Made by a program: the position numbers and the translations under genes
Assembly (NCBI RefSeq): GCF_002156385.1
Contig: NZ_MVJM01000002.1
Location: forward strand, 528,921 to 592,920
DNA length: 64,000 bases
Source: Halalkalibacter urbisdiaboli
GTDB taxonomy: Bacteria > Bacillota > Bacilli > Bacillales > Bacillaceae_D
Reading direction: 5' to 3'
In this document: one piece after another, positions 27,662 through 34,984 of the stretch
How positions within the stretch are numbered: position 1 is the stretch's first letter
Layout: each line of letters opens with the position of its first letter
The notes under the pieces: model-generated
Database searches by the model: none
The model's input: only the letters and a program-made list of their open reading frames with translations
What the model was told of the DNA's origin: nothing

Positions 27662-28957
27662 ATGGTTAAAAGAAAAAATGAACGGATAAATAAACAAAAA
27701 CATTCAAAGAAAGTTGTACCATTTGTTTTATCAACAGCAATGCTTGCAAGTACATTTGCAGCTGCGGGTGCACCTGCTTCAGCAGCAGAACTCGAGGAAC
27801 ACTCAAAAAATCATGGTCAAATTGTATCTCAAGTGGCTACTGCTATTCCTACTTCATCACAAAAAGGTAAGATTATGCGAGAGGTTGCAAAAGGGAACTA
27901 TGAAGTTGCAGATGAATGGTTAAACAAAGATACTGAAGAAGATATAGAAAACGAAGAAGACGCACCTTCTAACGACGAGGCTACTGAGGATAACTCCTCT
28001 GACTCTGAAGACGCACCTTCTAACGACGAAGCTACTGAGGATAACTCTTCTGACTCTGAAGACTCAGCTTCTGACGACGTGGCTGCTGAGGATAACTCTT
28101 CTGACTCTGAAGACGCACCTTCTGACGACGTGGCTGCTGAGGATAACTCTTCTGACTCTGAAGACGCACCTTCTAACGACGTGGCTACTGAGGATAACTC
28201 TTCTGACTCTGAAGACACAGCTTCTGACGACGTGGCTGCCGAGGATAACTCTTCTGACTCTGAAGACACAGCTGAAAACCAAATTTATGAAAATTACCAA
28301 TCAATTTTTAATCATTATAATCAGTTAATTGACTATAAAGACCAATATATCCAACTTTTCATCGAAAACATTGACCCCTTATCCGAAGACGTAGATGTAG
28401 TTACCGATGAAAACGCTAAAGAGCACGTAGATTCTATTATTGAAGAAACGGCTATTGAAGTTGGCGATGAGACAGAAGTTCTAGATTCTACTAATGAAAT
28501 AGTTGCTGAAGAAGAAACACAAACTCTTGATTCTACCACTGATGATGCAACTACTGAAGCTAGCGATGAGACACAAGTTCTAGATTCTACTAATGAGATG
28601 GCTGATGAAGAAGAAACGCAAACTCTTGATTCCACCACTGATTCAACTACTGAAGCTAGCGATGAGACACAAGTTCTAGATTCTACTAATGAGATGGCTG
28701 ATGAAGAAGAAACACAAACTCTTGACTCTACCACTGATGATGCAACTACTGAAGCTAGCGATGAGATACAAGTTCTAGATTCTACTAATGAGATGGCTGA
28801 TGAAGAAGAAACACAAACTCTTGACTCTAACACTGGTGATGATTCAACACAAGATGTTAACTCTACAGTAAAGTATGGAAACACGCTTGATAATCTGATT
28901 GGCTACTATGATAAAGTCAAAACGGCTTATTTTGACTTTATCTCTTTCTTAAAATAA
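27662..28957 (+). CDS. Secreted acidic tandem-repeat protein
   Basis: 431 residues, ribosome site AGGAGG. Signal peptide 1-41 (KKVVPFVLSTAMLAS...ASA, cleaved before AELEE). A short folded part (residues 43-95) precedes six 17-residue repeats of type EDAPSNDEATEDNSSDS. A linker (about 200-268) leads to four 32-33-residue repeats of type ETQVLDSTNEMADEEETQTL plus DSTTDDATTEASD. The tail is aromatic (LDNLIGYYDKVKTAYFDFI). The linker NYQSIFNHYNQLIDYKDQYI and the tail look like related short helices. Very acidic, consistent with an alkaline or saline cell surface. No LPXTG. Function unknown; probably wall- or biofilm-associated. Confidence 0.8.
   Translation: MVKRKNERINKQKHSKKVVPFVLSTAMLASTFAAAGAPASAAELEEHSKNHGQIVSQVATAIPTSSQKGKIMREVAKGNYEVADEWLNKDTEEDIENEEDAPSNDEATEDNSSDSEDAPSNDEATEDNSSDSEDSASDDVAAEDNSSDSEDAPSDDVAAEDNSSDSEDAPSNDVATEDNSSDSEDTASDDVAAEDNSSDSEDTAENQIYENYQSIFNHYNQLIDYKDQYIQLFIENIDPLSEDVDVVTDENAKEHVDSIIEETAIEVGDETEVLDSTNEIVAEEETQTLDSTTDDATTEASDETQVLDSTNEMADEEETQTLDSTTDSTTEASDETQVLDSTNEMADEEETQTLDSTTDDATTEASDEIQVLDSTNEMADEEETQTLDSNTGDDSTQDVNSTVKYGNTLDNLIGYYDKVKTAYFDFISFLK
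27956..28261 (+). repeat. Six tandem 51-bp coding repeats
   Basis: Six consecutive 51-bp units, each starting GAAGAC and ending GACTCT, encode EDxxSxDxAxEDNSSDS. Units differ mainly at the third to tenth codons. Likely length-variable by recombination or slippage. Confidence 0.9.
28469..28856 (+). repeat. Four tandem ~99-bp coding repeats
   Basis: Units of 33, 32, 33 and about 31 codons beginning with a Glu codon and containing TTCTAGATTCTACTAATGA. The second unit lacks one codon. Confidence 0.9.
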
Positions 28958-28992
28958 AAATTAATTCAAATGGGCGTCCTAAATGAGGTGAA

Positions 28993-29142
28993 ATCAGGAG
29001 GGCGCTGAAAAGCCCCTTGAAAGTCACGCTAGGAAGCAGCAATGGCTCCACACGTTCCCCGCCTGCTATGAGAAACCCACTCATAGCAGGCTTTTTAAAA
29101 AGATGGCAACGGCTCCGCACATTGCTTAGAGGGCATTAAAAA
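28993..29142 (-). repeat. Intergenic hairpin element, copy 2 (reverse orientation)
   Basis: Read on the minus strand: AAGCAATGTGCGGAGCCGTT, TTTTTAAAAA, then a 12-bp stem (GCCTGCTATGAG with CTCATAGCAGGC) and TGGGTTT loop at 29061-29091, then AACGTGTGGAGCCATTGCTG. Degenerate end hairpins (GAGGGCGCTGAAAAG on the left, GAGGGCATTAAAA on the right). It lies between the repeat protein and the response regulator and borders a spurious upstream extension of the latter. Confidence 0.85.
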
Positions 29143-29327
29143 TGAGCTATTCTTTCTCTTATTTAGGCTTATTAAACTACGTCGAACCTCAGGGAGAAGC
29201 AAGACTTAGAAAGATATTTAAAACTTATGTCCCTTGTGATACCTTCGTTGGCAGTGCTACCTTGTATAAGTGTAAAAGCTTCTTTTACGTAATTCTGAAA
29301 GTAAACAGAATGAAAAGGTGGTTTACT

Positions 29328-30047
29328 ATGCTTAAAATTTTAGTAGCTGATGATGACGACAATATTCGAAATATTATTCTTCATTATCTACGAAAACAAC
29401 AGATTCATGCCTTTGAGGCCGACAATGGTAAGTCTGCACTTGACATCGTTAAAGAGAAGCAACCGGATTTGATTATACTTGATTTAATGATGCCTGAAAT
29501 GGATGGATATGATGTCTGTCGCGAGGTTCGAAGAGGTTCGAATGTGCCGATAATTTTTTTAACAGCAAGTGGTGATGAATTTGACCGTGTTCTAGGTTTA
29601 GAGTTAGGTGCGGATGATTATATAGTGAAACCATTTAGCCCACGAGAATTAATCTCCAGAATCAAAGCCATCTTTCGAAGAGTCAACTCATCGAACATAG
29701 AAACAATTAAAGAACAAAAATATACATACGATTACGGTGTAATAAAAATTGATATTGACCGTCGAGAAGTTATCATCAAAGATATGAAAGTAACATTCAG
29801 ACCGAAAGAATTTGATTTACTCGTATACCTTGCTGAATCTCCTGGAAACGTTTATACACGAGAAACATTACTTGAACAAATTTGGGGATATGATTATTTC
29901 GGGGATATTCGTATTGTTGATGCACACATAAAAAAAATTAGAAATAAATTAAAAGAAGTCGGTTGCAATGTACTAAGAACCGTTTGGGGAGTCGGTTATA
30001 AATTTGAAGTTGAACCTGAAACATCTACATTAATAGAAAAAAGATAG
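29328..30047 (+). CDS. OmpR-family response regulator, orphan
   Basis: 239 residues from the ATG after AAAAGGTGG; a longer frame beginning in the upstream repeat element is rejected. Receiver domain 1-115 with the acidic pocket ADDDD, phospho-acceptor in LIILDLMMPEMDG, Thr of FLTAS and Lys of YIVKPF. Winged-helix output domain about 140-230 (FRPKEFDLLVYLAESPGNVY, VDAHIKKIRNKL, VLRTVWGVGYKFE). It should bind DNA as a phospho-dimer. No histidine kinase gene is adjacent; downstream is a decayed GH2 gene, so a partner may have been lost or lies elsewhere. Confidence 0.9.
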   Translation: MLKILVADDDDNIRNIILHYLRKQQIHAFEADNGKSALDIVKEKQPDLIILDLMMPEMDGYDVCREVRRGSNVPIIFLTASGDEFDRVLGLELGADDYIVKPFSPRELISRIKAIFRRVNSSNIETIKEQKYTYDYGVIKIDIDRREVIIKDMKVTFRPKEFDLLVYLAESPGNVYTRETLLEQIWGYDYFGDIRIVDAHIKKIRNKLKEVGCNVLRTVWGVGYKFEVEPETSTLIEKR

Positions 30048-30278
30048 AAGCAAATATGAGTATACTCAATCTACCCTTCTCGTATTACGAGTCTACTGTT
30101 AAATTGATGGGAATTTTTTTAGTCTGTGATCAAATTGTGATCATAGACTTCACTTTTTCACCGTAAATTATTTCATTATATCGCCATATCCACGCTGCCA
30201 GCCAAATGCTCTTCCACCATTATTGGTGCTAAACTATCCACCTGTTGAAGGTATATAGTAACACTCACAGTTTCATTA

Positions 30279-30700
30279 TTAATCATTTAGGAAATACTTC
30301 TTCACTACAATTGCAGCTAACTTTGGCCTTCTGTATCGCTCTAAGACTCCTTTGCTATTATGTGTTCCCACTCTATTTAATAACCATCCTGTGTCTTCAA
30401 CGACTCGACAATCACAAAATTGCCAAATAAACATCCCTGATACAAACAACTTTGAAGTATATGCTGCTAAGTTTTTCCTAATAATCTCTGCTTGTCTATT
30501 TTCAGTACCTCTAACATAGCTCTGATCACGTAGTCCATAATATCCATCTCCACCAATTCACTCATTATGAATGGGTTTCCACTTCCACCTAATTCATCCG
30601 GCATTTTCTAGCTTGTTCACAAAGCGTTCCAGGATCTTTATCCGTGTACCATTGCGGATATAAATTAATTTAGAAATCAATATAAAATGTCACCATCAGA
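30279..30700 (-). pseudogene. Decayed GH2 glycosidase (beta-glucuronidase/galactosidase) C-terminal fragment
   Basis: Reading the minus strand in broken frames gives YPQWYTDKDPGTLCEQARK, a frame change, PDELGGSG-PFIMSE, GGDGYYGLRDQSYVRGTENR, then QAEIIRKNLAAYTSKLFVSG, MFIWQFCDCRVVEDTGWLLN, RVGTHNSKGVLERYRRPKLA and AIVVKKYFLND stop. This matches the end of the GH2 TIM barrel (the MFIWQFCD-V and RRPKLA signature). At least two frame changes and no N-terminal two-thirds. It fits an ancestor with more pectin/hemicellulose genes here. Confidence 0.7.
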
Positions 30701-30860
30701 ATTTAGACGAAAAATTGAGTGAGCCCATTGAAACTAGAATATCATTCGGAAACTTTTCTCTGTTGATTAAATTTGAAATACATGGAGAAACTCCTTTAAA
30801 AGCTAGGCTAAATAATTCGAACTTAGGAATTTCTTTATTATAGTTCGAATATATACAACA

Positions 30861-30900
30861 AAAAAACGACTTGCTCCAATCAAGGGTCATGTCGTTTTTT
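30861..30900 (-). terminator. Hairpin next to tRNA-like remnant 3
   Basis: AAAAAACGAC pairs with GTCGTTTTTT. On the minus strand it follows the tRNA-like sequence at 30924-30981, as hairpins follow the other two copies. Confidence 0.65.
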
Positions 30901-30923
30901 AAATTGTTCAAAGTATGTAAGAC

Positions 30924-30981
30924 GGATCATAGTAGGCTCGAACCGTAAGCTCTCTTCCTCTATAGTTAATTACACTGCCCC
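30924..30981 (-). pseudogene. tRNA-Ala-like remnant (copy 3, anticodon arm deleted)
   Basis: On the minus strand it begins GGGGCAGTGTAATTAACTAT, continues GGAAGAGAGC, skips the anticodon arm, and ends ACGGTTCGAGCCTACTATGATCC, aligning with the T arm and 3' acceptor strand of the intact tRNA-Ala at 34663-34735. Its 5' half aligns better with the truncated copy at 32922-33000 than with the intact gene. Not functional. Confidence 0.6.
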
Positions 30982-31026
30982 AATCTCCATCAAGTCACTT
31001 ACATTTAATGTTACGTTGTTATTTAT

Positions 31027-31812
31027 TTACTTATGGGTTGGACGTATCAAACCGCTGACCACTTGAAGCATTACTTTTTTGGGAATGAAGCGATTTATTT
31101 GAGAGATTAGATAATTCATGCGTCCTGCAACGACATAAGATCGACTAGTCCCAAGTGAACGAAATGCCACATCTACCACATCCTTTGGGCTATCTTTCTT
31201 TCCCACTACCGCATCATTAGTCCCTACATTATCAAAGAAAGCTGTTTCTGTAGAACCTGGACACAAAGTAAGGAATTGAACGCCACGTTTACGATTTTCT
31301 TCCCATAATGCCTGGGTAAACGAGAGTACAAAAGCCTTAGTAGCTCCATATACAGCCATATAAGGATTGGGTTGGAATGCTGCGGTGGACGCCACATTAA
31401 TGACCGTACCACTTCTCTTTCTCAACATCTCCGGTAAGAATAGATGAGTCAGTTTTACGAGAGCCATAATATTAAGCATAATTTGATCATGATTTCTGTC
31501 AAAAGACTGTTCCTCAAAAAAACCATGTGTAGCAAAGCCAGCATTATTTACTAATATATCAACACTACAACCTCGCCGAATACAGGCCTGATAGATCTCT
31601 GTAGGAGTATTTTCTTTGGACAGGTCTGAGACAATAACTTCAGTTTGAATTCCATGTTTCTTCCTAAGTTTCTGTGCAAGCTCATTGAGCTTAGATTCTG
31701 AGCGAGCTGTTAAGATCAGATGACTCCCTTTTGCTGCAAATTCATGTGCGAATACTTCACCAATACCCGATGAAGCACCTGTAATAAGAGTCCATTTGTT
31801 ATTCACTTTCAT
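31027..31812 (-). CDS. Short-chain dehydrogenase/reductase
   Basis: 261 residues. Rossmann motif TLITGASSGIGEVFAHEFA at residues 8-26, NNAG at about 90, catalytic Ser of VINVASTAAF and YGATKAF (Tyr-x-x-x-Lys). C-terminus is basic and may associate with membranes (KVMLQVVSGLIRPTHK). Substrate unknown; resembles DltE/YqjQ-type SDRs. Divergent from a TetR-family gene with face-to-face promoters, which very likely regulates it. Confidence 0.88.
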   Translation of the reverse strand: MKVNNKWTLITGASSGIGEVFAHEFAAKGSHLILTARSESKLNELAQKLRKKHGIQTEVIVSDLSKENTPTEIYQACIRRGCSVDILVNNAGFATHGFFEEQSFDRNHDQIMLNIMALVKLTHLFLPEMLRKRSGTVINVASTAAFQPNPYMAVYGATKAFVLSFTQALWEENRKRGVQFLTLCPGSTETAFFDNVGTNDAVVGKKDSPKDVVDVAFRSLGTSRSYVVAGRMNYLISQINRFIPKKVMLQVVSGLIRPTHK

Positions 31813-31871
31813 AATTTCAACCCTTTCACATTTTTATTCTGTTTTCAGAAACACTGTTTCCTTACGGTATC

Positions 31872-31900
31872 ATCGTATCCAAGGGGGAGATTTTTGTCAA
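31872..31900 (-). promoter_or_regulatory. Promoter of the SDR gene
   Basis: Minus-strand TTGACA (31895-31900) with TACGAT (31872-31877) at 17 bases. Confidence 0.65.
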
Positions 31901-31905
31901 TTTAT

Positions 31906-31957
31906 TTGACTAGTTACGCATCATACAATATAGTACATGTGTGAAAACGTCGTTTTC
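31906..31957 (+). promoter_or_regulatory. Promoter of the TetR gene with palindromic operator
   Basis: TTGACT (31906-31911), 17 bases, TATAGT (31929-31934). Just downstream lies GAAAACGTCGTTTTC (31943-31957), a perfect 7-bp inverted repeat with one central base, suited to TetR autorepression. Confidence 0.7.
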
Positions 31958-31991
31958 TTGAATAATTTAAAAGTTCTGAAGGTGAGATCAA

Positions 31992-32609
31992 ATGAACCCC
32001 AAAACCTATCAAGAATCAAAACTACAGCATGCCGAGAACCTTAGACACATCATCGTGGAAGCGGCAGCAATGATCCTACAGGAACATGGACCTGAAGCAA
32101 TCACCATACGTAAAGTTGCCGAAAAAATGAACTGTTCGACCAAAGTTATATATAATTTATTCAACAACAAGGATGGTTTGATTAAACTTCTATATATAAA
32201 AGGCTGTATGTTATTGGCTCAGAAGTTCGAATCAGTCAAAAGGCAAGAAAATCTGGAGCTATATCTTCGAGAACTTATGGAAGCCTATTGGGAGTTCGGA
32301 CTAAACCATACGAATTATTATATGTTAATGTTCGGTGGAGCTTTTAGTGAGTTTAAGCCAGAGGATGAAAGTTTACAAGCCACAATAACAGCATTGCAGC
32401 AGTTCATCAATATTATTACAGAGACAATTGAAGCAGGACTCATCGTTGAGAAAGACCCCCTACAAGTTGTTCATGTTATATGGGCATCGTTACACGGAGT
32501 GATCCACCTCTATCTTGGAGGCCACATCGAAAGTTTAGAAACGACAAAAGCCTTGTATGACAAAACAGTAACAAATTTGATTCGCACTTACTTCCGAAGC
32601 TCTAATTAG
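31992..32609 (+). CDS. TetR/AcrR-family regulator
   Basis: 205 residues. N-terminal helix-turn-helix about 28-55 (EAITIRKVAEKMNCSTKVIYNLFNNKDGLI). The ligand domain contains a WHG-type C-terminal segment (VVHVIWASLHGVIHLYLGGHIES), typical of the TetR_C_33 group. Ribosome site AAGGTGAG. Presumed repressor of the divergent SDR, and of itself through the palindrome upstream. Ligand unknown. Confidence 0.9.
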   Translation: MNPKTYQESKLQHAENLRHIIVEAAAMILQEHGPEAITIRKVAEKMNCSTKVIYNLFNNKDGLIKLLYIKGCMLLAQKFESVKRQENLELYLRELMEAYWEFGLNHTNYYMLMFGGAFSEFKPEDESLQATITALQQFINIITETIEAGLIVEKDPLQVVHVIWASLHGVIHLYLGGHIESLETTKALYDKTVTNLIRTYFRSSN

Positions 32610-32880
32610 TCATCCACATTAAAATATTGAGGGTGTCATAGAATGGGATACCCTCGCTTTTAAAGAAAAAGAAACCTTTTCCTTGGTAAAATGGACATGA
32701 CGAGCATCCAAGTATACCGAAAGGAACGGTTTCTTGTACATCAAATAGATTAGACCAACTCCAATGGATATTGAAATCATGACGCCTTGCTTTGTTCACA
32801 CCGTAGTCGTTCAAACGAACTCAAGCATTTAAACAACTTTGCCACGTCTGTTTGTTCCCCCTCGTAAGGCTGTACATAAG

Positions 32881-32913
32881 AAAAGCGCCACCACATTCCG
32901 TGGTGACGCTTTT
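32881..32913 (-). terminator. Hairpin next to truncated tRNA copy 2
   Basis: AAAAGCG-C-CACCAC pairs with GTGGTG-A-CGCTTTT. Same position relative to the tRNA 3' end as the terminator of the intact tRNA at 34624-34655, but different sequence. Confidence 0.7.
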
Positions 32914-32921
32914 CTTATGTA

Positions 32922-33000
32922 TGGAGCATAGCGGGATCGAACCGCTGACCTCTTCGCTGCCAGCGAAGCGCTCTCCCGCCATAATCAGTTTCACTGCCCA
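32922..33000 (-). pseudogene. Truncated tRNA-Ala (GGC) copy 2
   Basis: The minus strand matches the intact tRNA-Ala from GGGAGAGCG through an anticodon arm (CTTCG CTGGCAG CGAAG, anticodon GGC), the T arm GCGGTTCGATCCCGC, and the acceptor strand ATGCTCC plus discriminator A. The 5' acceptor strand and D arm are replaced by GGGCAGTGAAACTGATTATG, so no cloverleaf can form. The replaced half resembles that of copy 3. It ends 5 bases from the DinB stop codon. Confidence 0.75.
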
Positions 33001-33004
33001 TGTT

Positions 33005-33481
33005 CTACTCAATTTCCAAAACTTTGACCATCGCATTTACCATTCCTAGATGCATGCTTTCATGAGCAATTAACACGTAAAATAGTTCTCCGATCACGCT
33101 TGCTCGGAGAAAGTTATTCTGATCATCAACAGGTTGCGCCAGCCTACCATCATACTTTTCATAAATTTCAAGCATTTGTATTTCCAATTCCTTAACAATA
33201 ATATTTATATCTGGCGGTTTTCCCGACCAACTTATGGGACTTGTACCTGTCATGAAGTATGCTCTATAGCTCGTTGGTATTCTTGATCCATCACCTGACA
33301 ACGTAAATATTAATTCGTCCGTAATCGTCAGCACATGCCCGATCTGCCAAAATACGTTATTACTGAATCCTTTAGGAGTGTGATTAAGTTGACCTTTTGA
33401 CAAGCTGGATATTGCATTCAGCATTTGCTTTCGCAGATCTGCAAACAAATTCAAGATATAAACATCAGACAAGTCAATCAC
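33005..33481 (-). CDS. DinB-superfamily protein
   Basis: 158 residues, four-helix bundle. The DinB metal-binding histidines are visible at NVFWQIGHVLTITDEL and LIAHESMHLGMVNAM (His-x3-His). DinB-like proteins include bacillithiol- and mycothiol-dependent transferases; the exact activity is not readable. Its start overlaps the end of the YCII gene by 8 bases, so the pair is translationally coupled. Likely controlled by the divergent HxlR-type gene. Confidence 0.85.
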   Translation of the reverse strand: MIDLSDVYILNLFADLRKQMLNAISSLSKGQLNHTPKGFSNNVFWQIGHVLTITDELIFTLSGDGSRIPTSYRAYFMTGTSPISWSGKPPDINIIVKELEIQMLEIYEKYDGRLAQPVDDQNNFLRASVIGELFYVLIAHESMHLGMVNAMVKVLEIE

Positions 33482-33776
33482 CTAACGCTCTTACAATTTC
33501 TATTCTGCCGCCATACTGTAATTCCGGCCAATCAGTTGTTAACGAAATCGCTTCTTCCAAAGATTCAGCTTCAATGATGGAAACACCGAATACATCCCCA
33601 GAGTAATCATTAACCGAATACTGTGAAACGATTTTAAGCCCATTTCCCGCAAAACGAAACTTCTCATAACCTTTTTCCTTCAGGTTGTTGAGCCATTTCC
33701 ATAAATCACTAACATTCTGCTCAACCTGATCGTCCGGAACGATACCTCCTCGATACACGAACATAAATTCCAACAT
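33474..33776 (-). CDS. YCII-related domain protein
   Basis: 100 residues from the ATG after GGAGGTGATT; an ATG 4 codons upstream overlaps that site. Ferredoxin-like fold with the family's opening MLEFMFVYRGG and central GVSIIEAESLEEAISLTTDW, PELQYGGRIEIVRAL ending (YciI-like DGPF group). These proteins may be small hydrolases or binding proteins, often next to ECF sigma or regulators. Operon with the DinB gene. Confidence 0.8.
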   Translation of the reverse strand: MLEFMFVYRGGIVPDDQVEQNVSDLWKWLNNLKEKGYEKFRFAGNGLKIVSQYSVNDYSGDVFGVSIIEAESLEEAISLTTDWPELQYGGRIEIVRALGD

Positions 33777-33796
33777 AATCACCTCCATAAATTCAG

Positions 33797-33825
33797 TTGC
33801 ATATTGAAACTGATTTAAGTATAAT
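33797..33825 (+). promoter_or_regulatory. Promoter of the HxlR-type gene
   Basis: TTGCAT (33797-33802), 17 bases, TATAAT (33820-33825). It lies in the 80-base gap shared with the YCII-DinB operon. Confidence 0.65.
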
Positions 33826-33857
33826 CATAATCAATCGATGAAGTCAAGGGAGGACCT

Positions 33858-34337
33858 ATGAGAAATTTAAAGCCAAACAGACGTTCCAACTGCCCGATCT
33901 CATTTTCTCTTGATGTAATAGGTGATTCATGGTCGCTGTTAATCGTCAGGGATATTATATTTACGGGGAAGAAAACATTCGGAGAATTCCTCGCATCGGA
34001 TGAAGGGATTGCTAGAAACATATTGACTAACCGTTTATCCCGTCTTGAGACAATGGGATTAATCACCAAGAACCCCCATCCCACAGACAAAAGGAAAGAC
34101 CTTTATAAATTAACCGAGGATGGATTGGATTTTATACCAGTCATATTCGAATTATCTGCTTGGGGGGCGAAGCATGAACCTGAAACATCAGAAGCCCAAG
34201 CGTGGTTGGCTGATGTCCAAATAGATAAAGAAAGTCTGATTCAATTGATAAAGGAAACCGTTAAAAATGGCGGATCTGTATTTGCAGGTCCGGGGAATGT
34301 AATTGAGCAGTTAAAGAAGAGGCAGCAATCCCAATAA
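33858..34337 (+). CDS. HxlR-family transcriptional regulator
   Basis: 159 residues. Winged helix in residues 12-100: NCPISFSLDVIGDSWSLLIV, RDIIFTGKKTFGEFLASDEG, IARNILTNRLSRLETMGLI, then KRKDLYKLTEDGLDFIPV. The Cys near the N-terminus and the family layout match redox- or aldehyde-responsive HxlR/YodB regulators. Ribosome site GGGAGG. Divergent from the YCII-DinB pair, so the three genes form a compact regulator-plus-target cassette. Confidence 0.88.
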   Translation: MRNLKPNRRSNCPISFSLDVIGDSWSLLIVRDIIFTGKKTFGEFLASDEGIARNILTNRLSRLETMGLITKNPHPTDKRKDLYKLTEDGLDFIPVIFELSAWGAKHEPETSEAQAWLADVQIDKESLIQLIKETVKNGGSVFAGPGNVIEQLKKRQQSQ

Positions 34338-34458
34338 ACATGTGCGTACGAACCCTGGGCACGCTCCATCATACAAAAAAACTCTAAGATTAGATTAGCG
34401 TGGTTCCGTGTTATGTACGGTAATTTCATAATTCATTAAACAGATAAAATCAGCACTG

Positions 34459-34492
34459 CATATTGATTAGAACACTCTTACTAATCAATATG
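34459..34492 (+). terminator. Terminator-like hairpin after the HxlR gene
   Basis: A perfect 12-bp stem, CATATTGATTAG with CTAATCAATATG, 10-base loop. No strong T run. Confidence 0.6.
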
Positions 34493-34532
34493 TAGTTTAA
34501 AAATGTGTTAATCGACGTGGCAAACAGTTAAT

Positions 34533-34615
34533 GTAGATTTGAATCTCGTACTCCCTCCACTACGTTCCGGTCCGTGCGGACGCCCCCCACCGGAGTTCTC
34601 TCCCTGAGCTATCAT
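34533..34615 (-). other. GC-rich structured segment with tRNA-like motifs
   Basis: On the minus strand TGATAGCTCAGGGAGAGAAC resembles a tRNA D arm, and GAGATTCAAATCTAC a T arm. Between them a strong hairpin forms (TCCGG with CCGGA, inner GTCC with GGAC). No consistent acceptor stem. It lies just beyond the tRNA-Ala terminator and may be a rearranged tRNA or an unrelated small RNA. Confidence 0.35.
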
Positions 34616-34623
34616 TAAACACA

Positions 34624-34655
34624 AAAACAGCCAATCCTTTTGGATCGGCTGTTTT
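34624..34655 (-). terminator. tRNA-Ala terminator
   Basis: AAAACAGCC-ATCC pairs with GGAT-GGCTGTTTT on either side of TTTT; it follows the tRNA 3' end on the minus strand. Confidence 0.8.
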
Positions 34656-34662
34656 GTGTTTA

Positions 34663-34735
34663 TGGAGCATAGCGGGATCGAACCGCTGACCTTTTGGCTG
34701 CCAGCCAAACGCTCTCCCAGCTGAGCTAATGCCCC
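34663..34735 (-). tRNA. tRNA-Ala (GGC)
   Basis: 73 bases on the minus strand: acceptor GGGGCAT pairs with ATGCTCC; D arm GCTCAGCTGGGAGAGC; anticodon arm TTTGG-CTGGCAG-CCAAA with anticodon GGC; T arm AGCGGTTCGATCCCGCT; discriminator A. CCA is not encoded. Full cloverleaf. It has its own promoter and terminator. Confidence 0.95.
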
Positions 34736-34752
34736 GTAATGAGTACTATTTT

Positions 34753-34781
34753 ATTATATTCAAGGAAAAAGAAAGGTGCAA
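34753..34781 (-). promoter_or_regulatory. tRNA-Ala promoter
   Basis: Minus-strand TTGCAC (34776-34781), 17 bases, TATAAT (34753-34758), 18 bases before the tRNA. Confidence 0.8.
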
Positions 34782-34984
34782 GTCCTTTCTTTTTCCACTG
34801 AAATTACAACGTTGTTATTTGCACGATGACCACTTCGATATAGTCATAGATTCTTGATTAGTGGCTAGTCATAAAAGGTCATTTAGTTGATAGCTATTAA
34901 AGATATCTACTAATCTTTATCCGCTTCTTTTCCTTATCCACTCGAAAACCAGTCCATGTATAGCTTTTTTTAGCTTCAAACCAC

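Noticed and set aside
28993-29142. CRISPR array
   Set aside because: Repeats are palindromic modules scattered singly or as dimers, without regular spacers and without cas genes.
29142-29327. N-terminal extension of the response regulator
   Set aside because: It starts at the edge of a hairpin element and has no ribosome site. The ATG at 29328 has AAAAGGTGG and begins exactly at the receiver domain.
30696-30911. 71-residue minus-strand frame
   Set aside because: No ribosome site; it runs through a hairpin and lies in a decayed strip.
32602-32880. Possible transposase fragment upstream of the truncated tRNA
   Set aside because: A frame starting MDMTSIQVYRKERFLVHQID looked transposase-like but stops quickly and I cannot match it to an IS family. 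An outer hairpin (GAGGGT/ACCCTC) exists but no terminal repeats.
34508-34708. 66-residue minus-strand frame over tRNA-Ala
   Set aside because: It is a translation of the tRNA and its terminator.
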